A stretch of DNA of 64,000 nucleotides from Arbacia lixula (taxonomy: Eukaryota; Echinodermata; Echinoidea; Arbacioida; Arbaciidae), in contig OZ022584.1 of NCBI GenBank assembly GCA_963669155.1, positions 4,223,724 to 4,287,723 of the forward strand, given 5' to 3'. The notes below the pieces were generated by a model that did no database searches, was not told where the DNA came from, and worked only from the letters and a program-made list of their open reading frames with translations. The stretch's first letter is position 1; every line of letters starts with the position of its first letter. Of this stretch, positions 50,740 to 64,000 are shown piece by piece. The position numbers were made by a program, and so were the translations under genes.

Positions 50740-51440
50740 CAGAATATTTCAGAACCACTTCATGTCCTGAAGTGCGTGTACAGTAGTGGAACATCGTATA
50801 ATAATACGATTCTATGAATTTCAGATTATGTGGTTGCTTCGTTTTTTGATAAATCGAGACTACTGTCGAAAACATGTCAGAGAAATGCCTCCATATCGCA
50901 CATTGGGCAATCATATTTCCTTACAAATATCTTGAAAATCGTTTATTGAGTGTTTCACCTTCCATGGAAACAACGTCGATATCACAATGGAATATTTTAC
51001 GCGTTTGGTTCGTTGTTCGAGGGAGATCCGCCGCCAAACAAGCATGACATATTTTGGATGTATTTAGAGGAATATATATATATCCGTATGCGCAGAAGAT
51101 TTCAGAATCACTTCATGTACAGAAGTGCATGTGCAGTAGTAGAACATCGTATAATGATACAATTCTGTGAATTTCAGATTATATTGTTGCTTCGTTGTTG
51201 TTGTTTTTTAGAAATCGAGAATACTGTCGAAAACATGTCCATATAGCACATTGGGCAATCATATTTCCTTACAAATATCTTGTAAATCGTTTATTGAGTA
51301 TTTCACCTTCCATGGAAACAACCTCGATTTCATGTGCGGAGATGTCCGAACAAGTTACGGACCAAATTCTTTCTACACTTTTATCAAAATTTCCCTCCGC
51401 TCACCCCCAATCTAATTTCCAGTGTGTGTAATAAGATCAG
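50740..51440 (+). repeat. Two direct repeat units of about 350 bp
   Basis: CGCAGAA(T/G)ATTTCAGAA begins units near 50738 and 51090. Both go through GTAGAACATCG-like, TTTCAGATTAT, ATTGGGCAATCATATTTCC and TTCACCTTCCATGG. The GGAGATCCGCCGCCAAACA block lies between them. Confidence 0.7.
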
Positions 51441-51453
51441 CTATAGAGCGTTC

Positions 51454-51585
51454 CTAGGAGCAGCCATATCGGAGGACAAACAATAAAACTTTGCATCAGA
51501 CCATGTAAAAGCCACTGTTTACAAGGTGTCCTCAAGGTCGGCTACGCTGCCTCCGACTCTTTCATCGTTTTTTTAACGCACCCTT
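51454..51585 (+). repeat. Block shared with 17984-18115
   Basis: AGGAGCAGCCATATCGGAGG through CTCCGACTCTTT, part of the 5' flank of gene 2. Confidence 0.65.
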
Positions 51586-52385
51586 TCTCCATTTTGATAA
51601 AGTTACAATAAGCATGAATGACTACGTTTTTGTCGGTCGAGGAAGACTTGCTTTTTTCTTTTTTAACACACAATCAAATCTAGAAGGCGAACTGATTTAG
51701 ATGTTTGTAATGGAACTGTTGAAATGTTATTTTTTGCAACATAAAGTAAACATCAAAGATCATTCTTGTGTACATACCACCTAATCGCGGCGTCTGCCTG
51801 ATCATGGCTGGGTAGATATAAGTCGCTACTCAGCGTTGACCTCTTAGATTAATGACCGCTGTCAAAGGCCAATGTTCAAGTACCTTTAATTCTGGTTTAG
51901 GCCAGAATAGGGATTTGAAGTGTGAAGTTGCAATTCAATTACTTGACCAATGGACTATAGGAATGGCGAGGGTAGGGCATGTCATTGTAGGTCCCTGTTA
52001 AAACGATTATTGACACAAATTCACGCACCCCTCGCATTTCCGTTTGTCATCCGTTACACACTTAGTCACACTATTATCATTTTGACTGTTGATATCGGCA
52101 CCGTCATGGTCTCCCTTAGCATTCATGTCGTGCGTCTCCGTCACCGTCAAGGTGTTTCCATGGATGATTCTTGCGATGCAAACACCGTGGCGATGGGATT
52201 TTACGCTCTCTTGACCCAGTAGTTTAGTCTTGCGCACGCACCAAGCAGTGTTTTGTAACGCGAGATTTGATTGGTCAGGAGATCTTTTACTAGTATGTCC
52301 CCGTGTACGTGTACGTACCACTGAACACATGGATGGATGATCTACGGTACACATATAAGGTAGTTCATGAATCTGTTGTAATGAC
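51586..52385. other. MCT gene 2 upstream region
   Basis: Unlike 18116-18319, this segment has no counterpart in front of gene 1. A 90-codon ORF (51950-52222) has no recognised domain. Homology with copy 1 starts again at 52386. Confidence 0.45.
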
Positions 52386-52631
52386 CATCACTTTTGTGTA
52401 GCTAACAATAGCCTTTATGTATCTTTCTGATTTGTACTGACATATTACTCACGGTGTCTCCAACACAAAACAAATGAAGGGCACCGTGACCGTGACGGTG
52501 CCGATATACACTTCCTACCATTTTATGCGTGGATCAGCGAAGAGGAAAGGGTAACAAGTAGGGTTTTCCTAATAGGTCTCATTTATTTTTGACAGACACC
52601 AACGAGCTCATAGTGTTGCCAAAGTGCCGTA

Positions 52632-55600
52632 ATGACAGCGTCGATTAGACAACGCCTCAGTGCCCACTGGGGCTGGGCCGTCGTGGCAGCCTCCTGGCTT
52701 CTGTTTTTTGTAATATATGGTATCACGTACTCATATGGGATATTCTTTGTGGAGTTGCAGGAGGAATTTGGCAGTAGTGCTACACTTACAGGTGAGTTCA
52801 ACCATTTCACATCTATTTTTGAAACCATACTAAATGTCAAAACAATACTTACTAGACATTCAAAAACAAAAAATCCACAAGATGACACGAAAATATTAAG
52901 ACATTAAAACGAATACATATGGTATCATATGGATCAAAATGGGGCTGCTAGAAGCAATTAATTGATGAGTAACACAGAGACAGAGCCTTTGTGTGCCACC
53001 TGTGATTTTATTCACAAGTAATGTACTCATTTTCCATAGAGCAGTAGTCCATCTGGCAAACAAAGGGTTAACAGCCAAAAAGTGATTTCACTTGACTCCA
53101 ATATACTCTGTTATCTAAGAATAAGAAAAAAAATATAAGAAAAAAATATATACTCTGTTATCTTGAGAAGAAGGTACTTCAGTGAAACTTTATAATCGGC
53201 ACATCAACATGATTCAAATGTCAATGACATATCATCATAGTTTTTATACCATATCACCCGAAATTTAATATGCCTAATCTTCGCCGACCCTGAGAGATTA
53301 TTGACCTCAAAACCCCATTTCACACCTTTGCCATATTGGACCTTTACATAAAACTAGACTTATTTTCGCAACATATGAACTTCATGTCAGAAAGTTCACT
53401 TTCCGTTCAAGTAAATTGGTTTGGGGGATATCTTTCAGATGAGTGACATCAGATACATGTATCTGATGTTTGGTGACCTTGAGAGTTTATTGATCATACA
53501 CACTAATCCATGTTTCCCTCTGAAACACTGATTTAAAGGTGATGTGTCTTTGATGTGACAATATAAGCATATTCGCTTACTCTAAAACATTATCATTTTA
53601 ATAGGCAATTTGACGAGATATTTAATCATGAAAGTCGACTTAATGTCAAAATCAGATTGACTTTGTACAGATATCCAACTTACCAAATCTACTTCTTATT
53701 TTGTTTAGTGAAATTAATTATCTTGCCAAGACAACTTTCTCAAAAGAAATGTCGTCGTGGAGAAATGATTCCTCTTACAAAAAGTATGTGTCACCATGAC
53801 GACATTATTTAATCTTGCCATGTTTACGAAAACACATGATGTCATTGTGGCGACATTAATCATCTTACCAAGCCCAAGAAACTCCCGAAGAGGTTTATGT
53901 CGCCATAGCGAAATAAAATATCTTGCCAAGTCAACTCGCGCAAAAGTAATGGTGTCATGGCGACATATCATGGCGATTATATTACCTCGTTAATTTAATA
54001 GTTAAAGCCTACACAATGGAATGCCAGGGCCGTCACCAGCTTTTTTCTAGGGGGGGGGAGGGGGGTGCTTTTTATGAAAAAAAAACACAAAAAACAACGT
54101 ATTAACTCAATTTCATGCAGTTATATAGCCCGCCCGGCCAGAATGGATCCCTACCCCCCCCCACCCCCCACCACCCCCCCCCCCCCCCCCCCCCCCCCTC
54201 CGGTTTTGTTTTGTTTTTGTTTTTTGTTTTATTATTTCTTGTTTTTTTCTTTTTTCTTTTTTTTTTTTTTTGGTTCTGAAGGGGGGTGCGTTCGCACCCT
54301 CCGCACCCCTCCTGGCGACGGCCCTGAATGCAGACCAAATACAGCTCTTGGTGTTTTGTTCTTTCACGAAATCGGTATGATTTAAGGTAAAGGTAATTGA
54401 TTATCCATAGATCTTAAATGGTAAAAAAAATATTTAAAAAAGAAATCACAAATTGATTTCTTTTACATCTTTTATTTGGCATCCTTCTACATTGCTTGCT
54501 GAATTCGCCACTGGACGTACCTGTCGTCGATTTACAGGCTGGGTAGGAACTTTTCCTGTGGGTCTCTCGGTCCTTGTTGCCCCTCTCGCTCACATTCTCA
54601 TCGAGCGTTTCGACTACCGGCTGGTCGGGCTCGTCTCCCTTGCAGTTTCTTCGGTTGGCGTGATCGCAACGTCGTTCGTGCCGAGTTTGGCCGTAATGTT
54701 CGCCACGTACAGCATCATGTACGGCGTCGGAACCGGCATTCTGAATGTGGCTGCCATGAAACTCATCTTAAGTTACTTCCCCAACAAGAATTCGTCGAGA
54801 GCTTCTGGAATCGCACTGTCGGGTTGCAGTTTAGGTAGGTGCACATATGAAAAAAATTTATCTGAACACGCATTCATTTAAACAAATGTATGCATTTGTA
54901 TTTATTCGTATGGTTTTTGCCTCATGTAAGTGTAATTTTTGCTTATTTGTGCCATTCTACACCCCATTGCGATAATGTTTCGTGATAATTCGGTTGACAT
55001 ACTTTATTAGGCTTAAAACGTTCATTACAAAATTACCGACTGTTCAATGTTGAAATAATATATGAAAAACATTGATGCATCTTTGGATAGTAACGAATAG
55101 AAACTGAACATCTATTTACGTTTCTGTATGCTTTTATTCGCTTCGATTTCACAGTAAAGAACACATACAACGTTTTTTTCATTAAAGAAAAGACAGACTC
55201 ACTGACCGACCTATTCTAAAAAAAAAAAAGTTTGAACCGCTTAGACCGGCAAAAATGGTGTTCGTTCACATGCCAACCAGTCTATATATACCAACAATTT
55301 CGGACCTTCAGTCAGAATTTCACACAATGGCCTACGTTCAGATGAGAAAAAAAGGCTATGAACTTGTTAACCGGTGCTTAGATTCTAAGCTCCACAGCGA
55401 AACTAAATGGAGCAGAAAAAAAAATCCGCTTTTGTGCAAAATAATACACTATACACGCAAGTAGATGATCGACAAACGCTCTAATAAAAAAAGAAAGAGA
55501 GCAAAAATCTGTTGTCTAACCAAGTGAACGATTTGTGGCATAGCCAGGTTAAAGAGCTAACCTCACAAGTAAGGTTCCTAGAACTGTTATGTCTAGAACA

Positions 55601-58600
55601 AAGGTGTGTTATGTGGCAGAGCATCATGTATAACATGCCTGCTCGAGTGTTGAAATTTCTTGTTAACTTAGTTACCGACACATTGAATACTAGAGCAAAC
55701 TTATGTGGGGAAAGTAACAACAGCTAGATGTAATCATTATCCCGGGAGGGAGACCCTCAAGCATGTATTAAACCACTGCCCATTGACACATGTCGTTACA
55801 ATAATATCTTGTCAATGTTGCGTTAAAGGGCTCTTCCCCAGATTTGGCGGTGACTCATGCCATTCCAAACATGCAGGGCTACTCATCCGTAAAAAACAAT
55901 TCCACGGTCCTGAACCCAAACAGACCTCAGACCAGACTTACGTATTTATTTACCGAGAACGAGACAGGAATCTTTTATTCGAATTAACCGTACTGTTTGA
56001 ACTAGGAATTGGACGTGTCCATCAATACAAATTGGATAAATACGCAAGGTTAATCAGGCATCCAAAACAACGGATATTAAGTCCAGTTTCTAGCAGTGGA
56101 GATTAATTCAAGAGGATTCATCTCACAGGACAATGTTTAGCGCCTACAGTTATTCCTAAGTGAAAAGGTAGTAGTCTCATCCTTCGTTCTCTACTGCGCG
56201 AAGAACGAAGCGGCATGTGAAGATTACCGCCTTTTTGAAAGGCAATCACTTTTCTGCCTAGCAATACGCTCTCCAGGGTATTGAGAATACTACGTGAAAG
56301 GTGTATTATCAATAAATATTAAATAGGGAATTAAGGTCCATGTACTTAATAGCAATGTTTTATAGTCCTTGTTTTGCTGTTACTCTTTTGGCGTTACTCT
56401 CCGTAACAGCAAGACGAAGACTGTACATTTGTCTTCCTATACAGAGCATCATTTATTCGAATATATATTGAAATAAACATAACTTCAAAGAAACGTTAAA
56501 TATTGGGTGCAGATGTATGCAAATGACATTTCGCTACTGAACATAATTCAATGCAAAAAAGTTTAAGCTAAATTTTTAGCAATATATCTTGAAATGTGGT
56601 AGTGACATAAAGAAAAAAATGGACAAAAAAATGAAAGAATCTTCCAAACAAAAATGGAGCAATGGATATGAAACTGGTAACAGAAGGAAATATTATTACT
56701 GATGCCGGCGATAAAGCATCCAAACGAAATATCGCTGTCAATGAAGGAAGTAATCGTCTAAATGAGAGCGCCCCGCCTTCTATAAATGCACTTGATACCT
56801 TATTCCAATTAGACAAAGAATTTAAATTTAAAGAAATATCTCTTCAATTTATTAACGTGCAGTTTCAAAATCCATTGCAATATAAGAAGGTATCAAGGAT
56901 ATTTTAAAAATATGAGTGAAAGGAGCTCCAATGTAATTGACAGCTAAGTTTAATAACTTAGAATGCAGACCATCCACACCAACAGCCTTTTTACAATTTA
57001 TAGTATCTAATTCCTTCTGAAAGAGATGGATAATTATGAATTGTAAAAAAAATTGTAATAGTAATAGAATAATAGGAGTAATATTAGACTCTCAATTAGT
57101 TTGGTCAAAACATATTGAAACTTTATGTCTGAAAATATCACGTTCTATTTCATGTGTAAGACGAATAAAACATCTAGCTTCAAATACAGTGCTTATAAAT
57201 TTATATTATGCACTCATTTTACCCTACATAGAGTCTTCTTGTACTGCATGGGGAAGCTTGTTAAAAATACAGAAATTACAGAATCGATATGCACGATTTG
57301 TATTAAATGTAGACCGCTCCATATCTAAGTGCTTTTTTGTTAACTTCACTTAACTGGCAATCTGTAGAACAGAGAATCGAATATCATTATTGTGTAATTT
57401 TGTATACAACTGTAAATAATTTGACTATAGTTTATATAGAAGCATTGAAAGAACAGTGCATGGCTCACTATATAACCCGGTACACGCTAAGAAGCACTCT
57501 CACAACTTCTTATCCTCGTACAGTATATATGAAAAGATCATTTGTCTACATAGGTAGTACATTATTCAATAATCTTCCTATTTCCATCCAAAGTTGTTTG
57601 TCAAAAAGTATTTCAATGAAGGCGCCCCGCCTTCTATAAATGCACTTGATACCTTATTCCAATTAGACAAAGAATTTAAATTTAAAGAAATATATCTTCA
57701 ATTTATTAACGTGCAGTTTCAAAATCCATTGGAATATAAAAAGCTATCAAGGATATTTTAAAAATATGAGTGAAAGGAGCTCCAATGTAATTGACAGCTA
57801 AGTTTCTTTAAGAAGCACTCTCACAACTTTCTTTTCAAAAAGAAACCGAGAAGTGCACTAAACATGTTATAGGTATATATTCATGACCCACTGTAAACCG
57901 CTATTCAAACTTTTTTTTTTTACCAATATTCCTAGTTACAATGTAGTTATTGGGAAGCGTGATTGGGGTAGGAATGCTTGTACATATGCTCTATATATAT
58001 GTATTTGTATAGTTTTTTTTTTTGTATTTTTCAGTTGTAATCTACAATATTGTTTGTTATTGAATGTATTTATTCTGCCTTTAATGATATTGTAATATAT
58101 TCATATATCTCATACAGGGCACCGTTGTGAGGCGGTTTTTCAACTGAACGGCCTACCCTGTATTTTTAAAGAAAACATGAATAAATAAATGGGTCAGTCC
58201 ACGTCAAATCAACCAATGGTGTTAACCCGACCCTCTTCAATTTTCTTCAAACTCGCACCAAATGTTCCCCCAATCTTACAATAATCAAGGTCAATGTTAT
58301 TTTTACTTTAAATATTATTTGCAGCTCAAAATGGAACAAAAAGGGCAATTGATTTGCAATTATCAAACTTAAGTCAGTATTCATATTAAAATGGCACACA
58401 ACTCAAACCAGTGTCCACATTCTAGTATTATTAGAAATTTGATTGATTGTTGCTTTTGTTATGATTTCCAGGTGTATTTTCAAGGTCATTGTCGTTTAAG
58501 GCAAATCAAATAACACTAGATCCTCTAAATACTAATTCCAGACTACCAATACTGCATATATCGACATGATCAGGCATTCTGTCCGAAAGGAAAATGATTT

Positions 58601-61600
58601 TGAAATGTGATGTAAAGCTCACTGGTGTTGAGAATATGCTAATTTTTAGGCTTATACAGCTCTTTCAGAATGGTGTCAAGGTCAATAGATATAAACATGA
58701 CTTAAGATATTATGTGTTGCTAAAAGAAAATATATATTAAAACATGATATGCAGTTATCAGCTTAAAGTCACGATTAGTAGTGAAATGACACACAATTAG
58801 AAATCAATGTAAACACACATTAACACCATTATGGTAACCATGGTTACGGAAAATTGACTGATTTATTGTTTCTTGTGATTTTCAGGCGCTTTTTTAAGGT
58901 CATTGACAAAAAATCAAAAGTATTTGTGATGTATATTCTTTTAGTACTAATAACAGACTATTATCACACAAGATATCATTGTATTTTGGCTTTTCATCTC
59001 TGAGTTATCACAATTTGAAATGTGCTTAAACTCTAATGTGTCATTTTACATAGATTTTGGGTGTTTACAACCATTTTCAAATGCTTAAATGAGCTATTTA
59101 ACATTTCGGTCACAAAAGTGTTTAGGTATCCTATAAAAATATAGGTCAAAGTCTATCAACACACCAAAATTGGTGTCGATCCTCGATGGGACGAGTGGTG
59201 ATTTGAGACCTTGAACTTGGCAACTTTTTAAAAAAATCAAACTTTGAGGGCGCTCTTCGAGAAAAAGATGCATGTTTTTTTTTTTATCAATTTTTGGTAG
59301 GTGGGTAGAGCAAGTAAAAGACTATATATCTGCAGAATAGTGGGTTCTAAACTAATTGAGTTTTAAAGTTATCAGCTTCCAAACATGCACCCGAACACAT
59401 TGCCATTGACGCTTAACACCATTTTCCTTGACGTCATGCGTAAGAATGGGTGGTCCGATCGGCACCAGAATACATTGTGCATGTTAAGACTATAAAGTTC
59501 TTTCAATTTACAGGAAATGAGCAATGTAACTCATCTAACTTGGCTGCAGCGGTCAATCAAAAATAGCAAATTTTATTTAAACTCAATTGTTCGATCACGC
59601 AATGGTTACTAAGGGAGACCGTATCTTAGCAACCATTTGACCTTGGGGCAAAATGTTTCAGAATCTTCCGTCAGATACTTGGGGGAACATTTGGTGCGAG
59701 TTTGAAGAAAATTGAAGGGGGTCGGGTTACAAATCGTCTGAAAATTGGTTGATTTCACGTGGATTGACCCAAATGATAAACGATTCATGTGGATTCTATA
59801 ATGATATTTGTTAATCCGATTTACGCTTATTACGACATCAGACGTAAACACTACCGCTGATGTAAGTTTTTTATACGTATCTAATATAATGTAGCTTGTC
59901 ACAAAAATAGTTCTCAAAGGAACAGACAACATTCAATTTCTGTATTATAATTCTTGCATATTGAATCGATAAAGTGTTTCTTGTAACCGTGTAAGTCTCG
60001 CCCTGAATCTAGCAGTAACTAAGCTATGACCTGAGCTTTGTATGTTCATATTTCTTTATTGTTTCTGAATGACTAATGAAATGATCTCGAAAAAAAAGTT
60101 TTTTCATGTAATCTTTCAATATATTTCTCAGCACTGCCGATACCCGCCTCTAATAAATCTTCCAGATCAAGATTCTCATCGTGACATCATCAAAGGTATA
60201 AATAAGCTGAACAATAGACACAGTTACGCGCGTAGCTATTTATTGCCATTATGGAAAAGACTACCTACCCTTGCTTTTAGAATAGCATAACGTGTGTACT
60301 AGACAATGCAGACGTTCTCAAACATTTCTTATTTGGCATATTTCTGCAATAGCAACGATTAGACCCATATGAAAGATGTCTGGCGGTATTGTGTGAAGAC
60401 ATGTGATGTTATTATGAGCAAGTGAAGGTAGTCATTGCAATGGAAAGTTACGTGAAATGTTGTGTCTATTTGTTTTGCTTATTTCTACGTTTGATCATAT
60501 CACAATAGAAATTTTGATCTGGCGGGCTTATCGGAGGCGGAGCTTACAAGTGGTGAGACAAATATAGCAAAATCATCTGAATATGTGTGTATATACATAT
60601 ATATAAATTGGCCAGCAAAAGAAAGTACCCCCTTCTTTCAAAGGCTGCATACAAAAATTCACCCCATAGAAATAACTAATTTTGTACACAGGTATTGTGC
60701 CATATCCATTAGTAATCACATACCCATCAGGAAGTGATTATCATTATTACAAAGAAATAAAATGACATGTACAGCATCCTGGTCACTAAATCAAAAGCCA
60801 CAAAATGTAACAGAATGAGCCATCCAGGTTTTACACAAAAGTCAATGTCATGTCAAAGGATGAAATAAATAAGACACAAACAATGTTCAATAATGTGTAT
60901 GTCCTCCTCGTGCCTGGACACATTCCAGGCATCTCTGAAGCATGCTTTGGACATGTTGTCTGGCGTAGTCCTGGGGAAGTTCTGTCCATTTCTCCTGCAG
61001 AACTTGTATCAATGTTTGCCGATTGGTAGGAGGCTGTTCCCTTGATCTCACCCGTCTGCCAAGTTCATCCCATAGATGCTCAATTGGATTGACGTCAGGA
61101 GAGCATGCACACCGTGGGATGACGTCAATGTACTGCTCCTGAAGGAAGTTGGTGATGAACCGTGCTGTATGGGGTCTTGCATTGTCCTGTTGAAACAATG
61201 TGATGCCAGGATGTGCCATCTTTTGTGTAAAACCTGGACGGCTCATTCTGTTATATTTTGTGACTTTTGATTCAGTGGCCAAGATGCTGTACATGTCATT
61301 TTATTTCTTTGTAATAAAGATAGTCACTTCCTGTTGGGTATGTGATTACCAATGGATATTGCACCATACATGTGTACAAAAGTGTTTATTTCTATGGGGT
61401 GAATGTCTGTGTGCAGCCTTTGAAAGAAGTGGGTACTTTCTTTTACTGGCCAGTTTATATATAATTATATATAACAAATAATCGAATATTTTTTTCTGCA
61501 GCTATGGTGTCCTTTGCTCCACTAGTTTCGCACCTAATATCAAAATTTGGATGGCGTATGACTTTGCGTATAATCAGCACTGTTTACACTGTTGTGGGAG

Positions 61601-64000
61601 TCGCCTGTGTAGCTATGTTCACTCCACCCACAAATCATGAAAAGATTGATTCGAACCCAAAGTCACGTAATATCGACGAGTCTGAACGGCCTTCGGAACT
61701 CGAAGAGACAAGTGCCAAAGAGAGTCAAAATTATCAAAATTCTGGTGAGCACGACGGAAACGATTTTCAGCCACATGAAAGCAGAGTGGAATCCACTTTC
61801 TTGGACAAGAAGGACATGTCCCGTGTTGAGAGGTACCCGAAGCGCAAGCAGAGAGAAGATGAGTTTGACGGAGTTCCTCTAGCGCGACTTCTTCTAAAGG
61901 CATTTACGTACCCGGAGATGCTGATTATTTCTGTAGCAACCCTCGTAAATGGTGTGGCCGACGGCTTCTATTACATCAACATGGTAAAGATATATCTAGT
62001 GTGCTCTGGTATAAGTCCATTCACCACGTCCATGCCTCAAATTATGTTATTCATGTTTATTTTATCCAACAAGCGGGCCCTCTCAAGAAATTTCACTATA
62101 ATCATTAAATTGTATCTCCTGAGAGAACCAGTATTGTGTTAAGAGATATCAAAGAGTTGAATCAGATCACAGATTCATCAGAGTTATAGATATACTCCAG
62201 ACCGATATTCATCAGATACAGAGACCAAGATATGCATGCATAGACAACAAGAGACAGTGCAAGTGAGTAAGACATAAACTTTGGGTCTACGAGTCCCCCT
62301 TCGCCTCAGAATGATTTAGCAACACTACATAACTTATAAGTTGATCCCAAAAGCCAACACTAACACTACACAACACTATTATATAGCTGTACAGGTTATA
62401 ATGTGCAGTTCCAAAATAACTATCGTAATTCTACTCTATAAAAAGGGCTTACCATCTCATGGCCACACTATCAGCCATTCTCTCTTTCCTGCTAACCATT
62501 GATCGATCGATTTTTTTACTTTCACCTTTCTTTTTGTTTCGATTTTTATGTTTTCTTCTGTTTATAATTTTCTCTTCAAATATCCTTGGTTAACCCAATG
62601 CTGTATAATAGATGTAATTCTAATTATATTTCTCTAAATCAAATAATTTATTAGGAAATTTCCACCTGAGCTTATGATATTTGTTTTGACAGGTTGACGT
62701 AATCATCTAGCATGTATACCAATTGTAAATTGTACTGAAACAAATAGCTGTCTTGGTTTGCAAGATAGCAATTCAACAATTATGATTGTTGATCTTAACA
62801 GATTAGAAACACTTTACGATCGTAATGGTCATTGAATGCTTGTACACGTATATATTGAAATATTTTACGTCGATCCTGTCAGTCTATGCTACTGATCAGT
62901 ATATTGGTATACCTGAATATTATAAAATAAATGAATGAATAAGTTATTAATAGATCAAAATATATTTTACCTCTTACTTTCACGTGTGCCTCATGTGACT
63001 TTTCGAGTTGAGGTACTCATCATGTATTGACTCTCTCCAGGTGAGCTACATGGTGTCCGTGGGATTCAGTGAGGCTGACGGAGCTCTGTTCATATCTGTG
63101 ATAGGTGCATCGACCATCTGCGGGAAAATCGCCTTCGCCGTCATCGTGGAGTATCTCCCGTTCCCGTCCTACTTCGTCGCAGTGATCGCGCCCCTGATCG
63201 GATGCGCCGTCATGGTCGGATTCATGGTGGTCCGCTCCATCGCCGTCTTGCTCTTCCTGGCTGCAGGTAAGCGCTCCACTCGCTGACACGTGGACCCCTC
63301 CCCCGATGATATTTTTTCTGCAATGGTAAAGTGTGGGTGTTTTTCTATCGAAATTGTACCTACTTGTGAGACTGATGTCGCTCAAATGCCAACAGTAGTT
63401 ATGTTATGTAGTTTTCCTGCTTTAATTTGTTCTTGTACAGTAATACATATGGATGAATGAAAACGTAACATCATTGGAAAAACTACAGATTGTGCAGAAT
63501 AAGGCACTTTTATGTATACAATAGTTTTACATGTTGATGGTCGATTCAACAGGAGAACACTCTTCGAAACATCAGACAAACTGACTGATTGTTTGAATGT
63601 GGAATGAGAACAATATTTGGTTGTGTTAGTTTTGAAAATATGTACTAGCCTTGCCTCCGAAAAGATAATCTCTGCCATGATTTAAACTTAAACATCCCCG
63701 ATTACCTTACGTAGTAATGACTGCTCCTGTAGTGTGCTTGTGAGTGTGATTTGTAATCTACAGACTCACTAAAACACAGCCATTCGGCTGAATGTGAGTG
63801 TTTTACCCGTCATGAAATAAATAAAACACACCGATGTACACTCATGTTAATGTTATCCCCCTCTTCCTCTTCTCTCTCTCTCTCTTTCTCTATCTCCCAC
63901 CACCACTCTTCCTCGTCCACTCCCCCCCCCCCCCCCCACCCCCCATTATTCACCACCCTTTTTTCAATTCTTTTTGTCCAGTTATTGGCAGCGTTCTTCT
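52632..64000 (+). CDS. SLC16/MCT-like gene 2, exons 1-5 (3' end outside window)
   Basis: Exons: 52632-52791, 54538-54834, 61502-61983, 63041-63266, and 63982 to the window end. Borders and phases are the same as in gene 1. The translated exons differ from gene 1 only at residue 231 (Gln for Arg) in what I compared. It is inferred to be an MFS transporter of the same unknown substrate. The putative upstream acceptor TTTATTTTTGACAG is retained (AG 52594-52595). It may be a true tandem copy or the other allele of gene 1 placed twice in the assembly. Confidence 0.85.
54025..54326. mobile_element. hAT-type MITE in intron 1, copy 2
   Basis: Same ends and AATGC flanks as 19959-20226. The C-run (54155-54199) and T-rich part have expanded. 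Confidence 0.75.
55255..56106 (+). pseudogene. REL-type LINE C-terminal fragment, copy 2
   Basis: Same broken frames and motifs as 21157-22008 (ETLKHVLNHC, LLFELTVLFE, KLDKYARL). The same insertion inherited by duplication. Confidence 0.75.
56767..57806 (+). pseudogene. LINE fragment with inverted 5' part and direct repeats, copy 2
   Basis: Carries the inverted RT fragment (minus strand, about 56841-57040), the C-terminal frames from 57043 and the second direct repeat unit at about 57621-57806, as in 22669-23706. Confidence 0.75.
58191..59770. mobile_element. TIR element of 1580 bp, copy 2
   Basis: Same GGGTCAGTCCACGT / ACGTGGATTGACCC ends and AAAT flanks as 24091-25668. Confidence 0.75.
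60603..61458 (-). mobile_element. Deleted Tc1-type element, copy 2
   Basis: Long inverted repeats and the C-terminal DD34E transposase remnant (60887-61294 minus), with one residue changed (PPTNRQ for PPINRQ). Confidence 0.85.

Larger units (their letters stand above)
52386..64000 (+). repeat. Duplicated block, copy 2 (near-identical to 18320-29898)
   Basis: Same exons and same intronic elements in the same order: minisatellite, MITE 54025-54326, REL-LINE scrap 55255-56106, LINE fragment, TIR element 58191-59770, Tc1 element 60603-61458. Runs off the window inside exon 5. Confidence 0.95.

Overview
This is a eukaryotic, AT-rich, intron- and repeat-rich window with no bacterial organisation. 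Its one cellular gene family is the SLC16 / monocarboxylate-transporter-like (MCT) branch of the major facilitator superfamily. Most of the rest is transposable elements: non-LTR retrotransposons of at least three groups (REL-endonuclease R2/HERO-like, CR1/L2-like carrying a 2A-like peptide, and L1/Tx1-like), a Tc1-type element, hAT-like and fold-back elements, a tRNA-derived SINE and many simple repeats. A marine invertebrate deuterostome such as a sea urchin is my best guess, because of the 2A-bearing CR1/L2-like LINE and the HERO-like LINEs; this is inference and the species is not established.

Layout. (1) 1-4500: old repeat relics, a LINE scrap near 2.4-2.7 kb and a 696-bp hAT-like element. 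(2) 4522-11850, minus strand: an MCT pseudogene (exons 3 to 6) with an amber codon in exon 3 and a terminal exon split by a 5.2-kb insertion between exact 23-bp direct repeats. The insertion holds a nearly intact R2/HERO-like LINE. (3) 11868-12150: a second, inverted exon-3 relic head to head with the first. (4) 12.1-18.3 kb: repeats, including a G-rich element, a SINE, a 400-bp palindrome and a fold-back element. (5) 18566-36161, plus strand: a complete six-exon MCT-like gene predicted to encode 528 aa, with compatible splice phases throughout. Its introns hold a hAT-like MITE, a REL-LINE scrap, a LINE with an inverted 5' part, a 1.58-kb TIR element, a deleted Tc1 element and a CR1/L2 LINE. 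(6) 36.2-48.6 kb: an intergenic stretch dominated by a decayed minus-strand L1/Tx1-like LINE with an upstream array of about 630-bp repeats. (7) 48671-48830: an orphan paralogous MCT first exon. (8) 52386-64000: a near-identical second copy of 18320 to about 29.9 kb, carrying exons 1 to 5 of a second MCT gene that runs off the window.

The MCT gene has 12 predicted membrane segments and a hydrophilic loop between segments 6 and 7. It lacks the residues that couple protons in classical lactate MCTs, so its substrate cannot be inferred. The window records repeated local duplication and inversion of one transporter gene, with transposons filling introns and destroying one copy. No unambiguously new biological system is visible. 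The observations most worth following are the 2A-like peptide behind a signal-peptide-like N-terminus in the CR1/L2 LINE, the 34-kb-spaced duplication (real or an assembly artefact), the single in-frame TGA of the HERO-like LINE, and the insertion into the MCT terminal exon.
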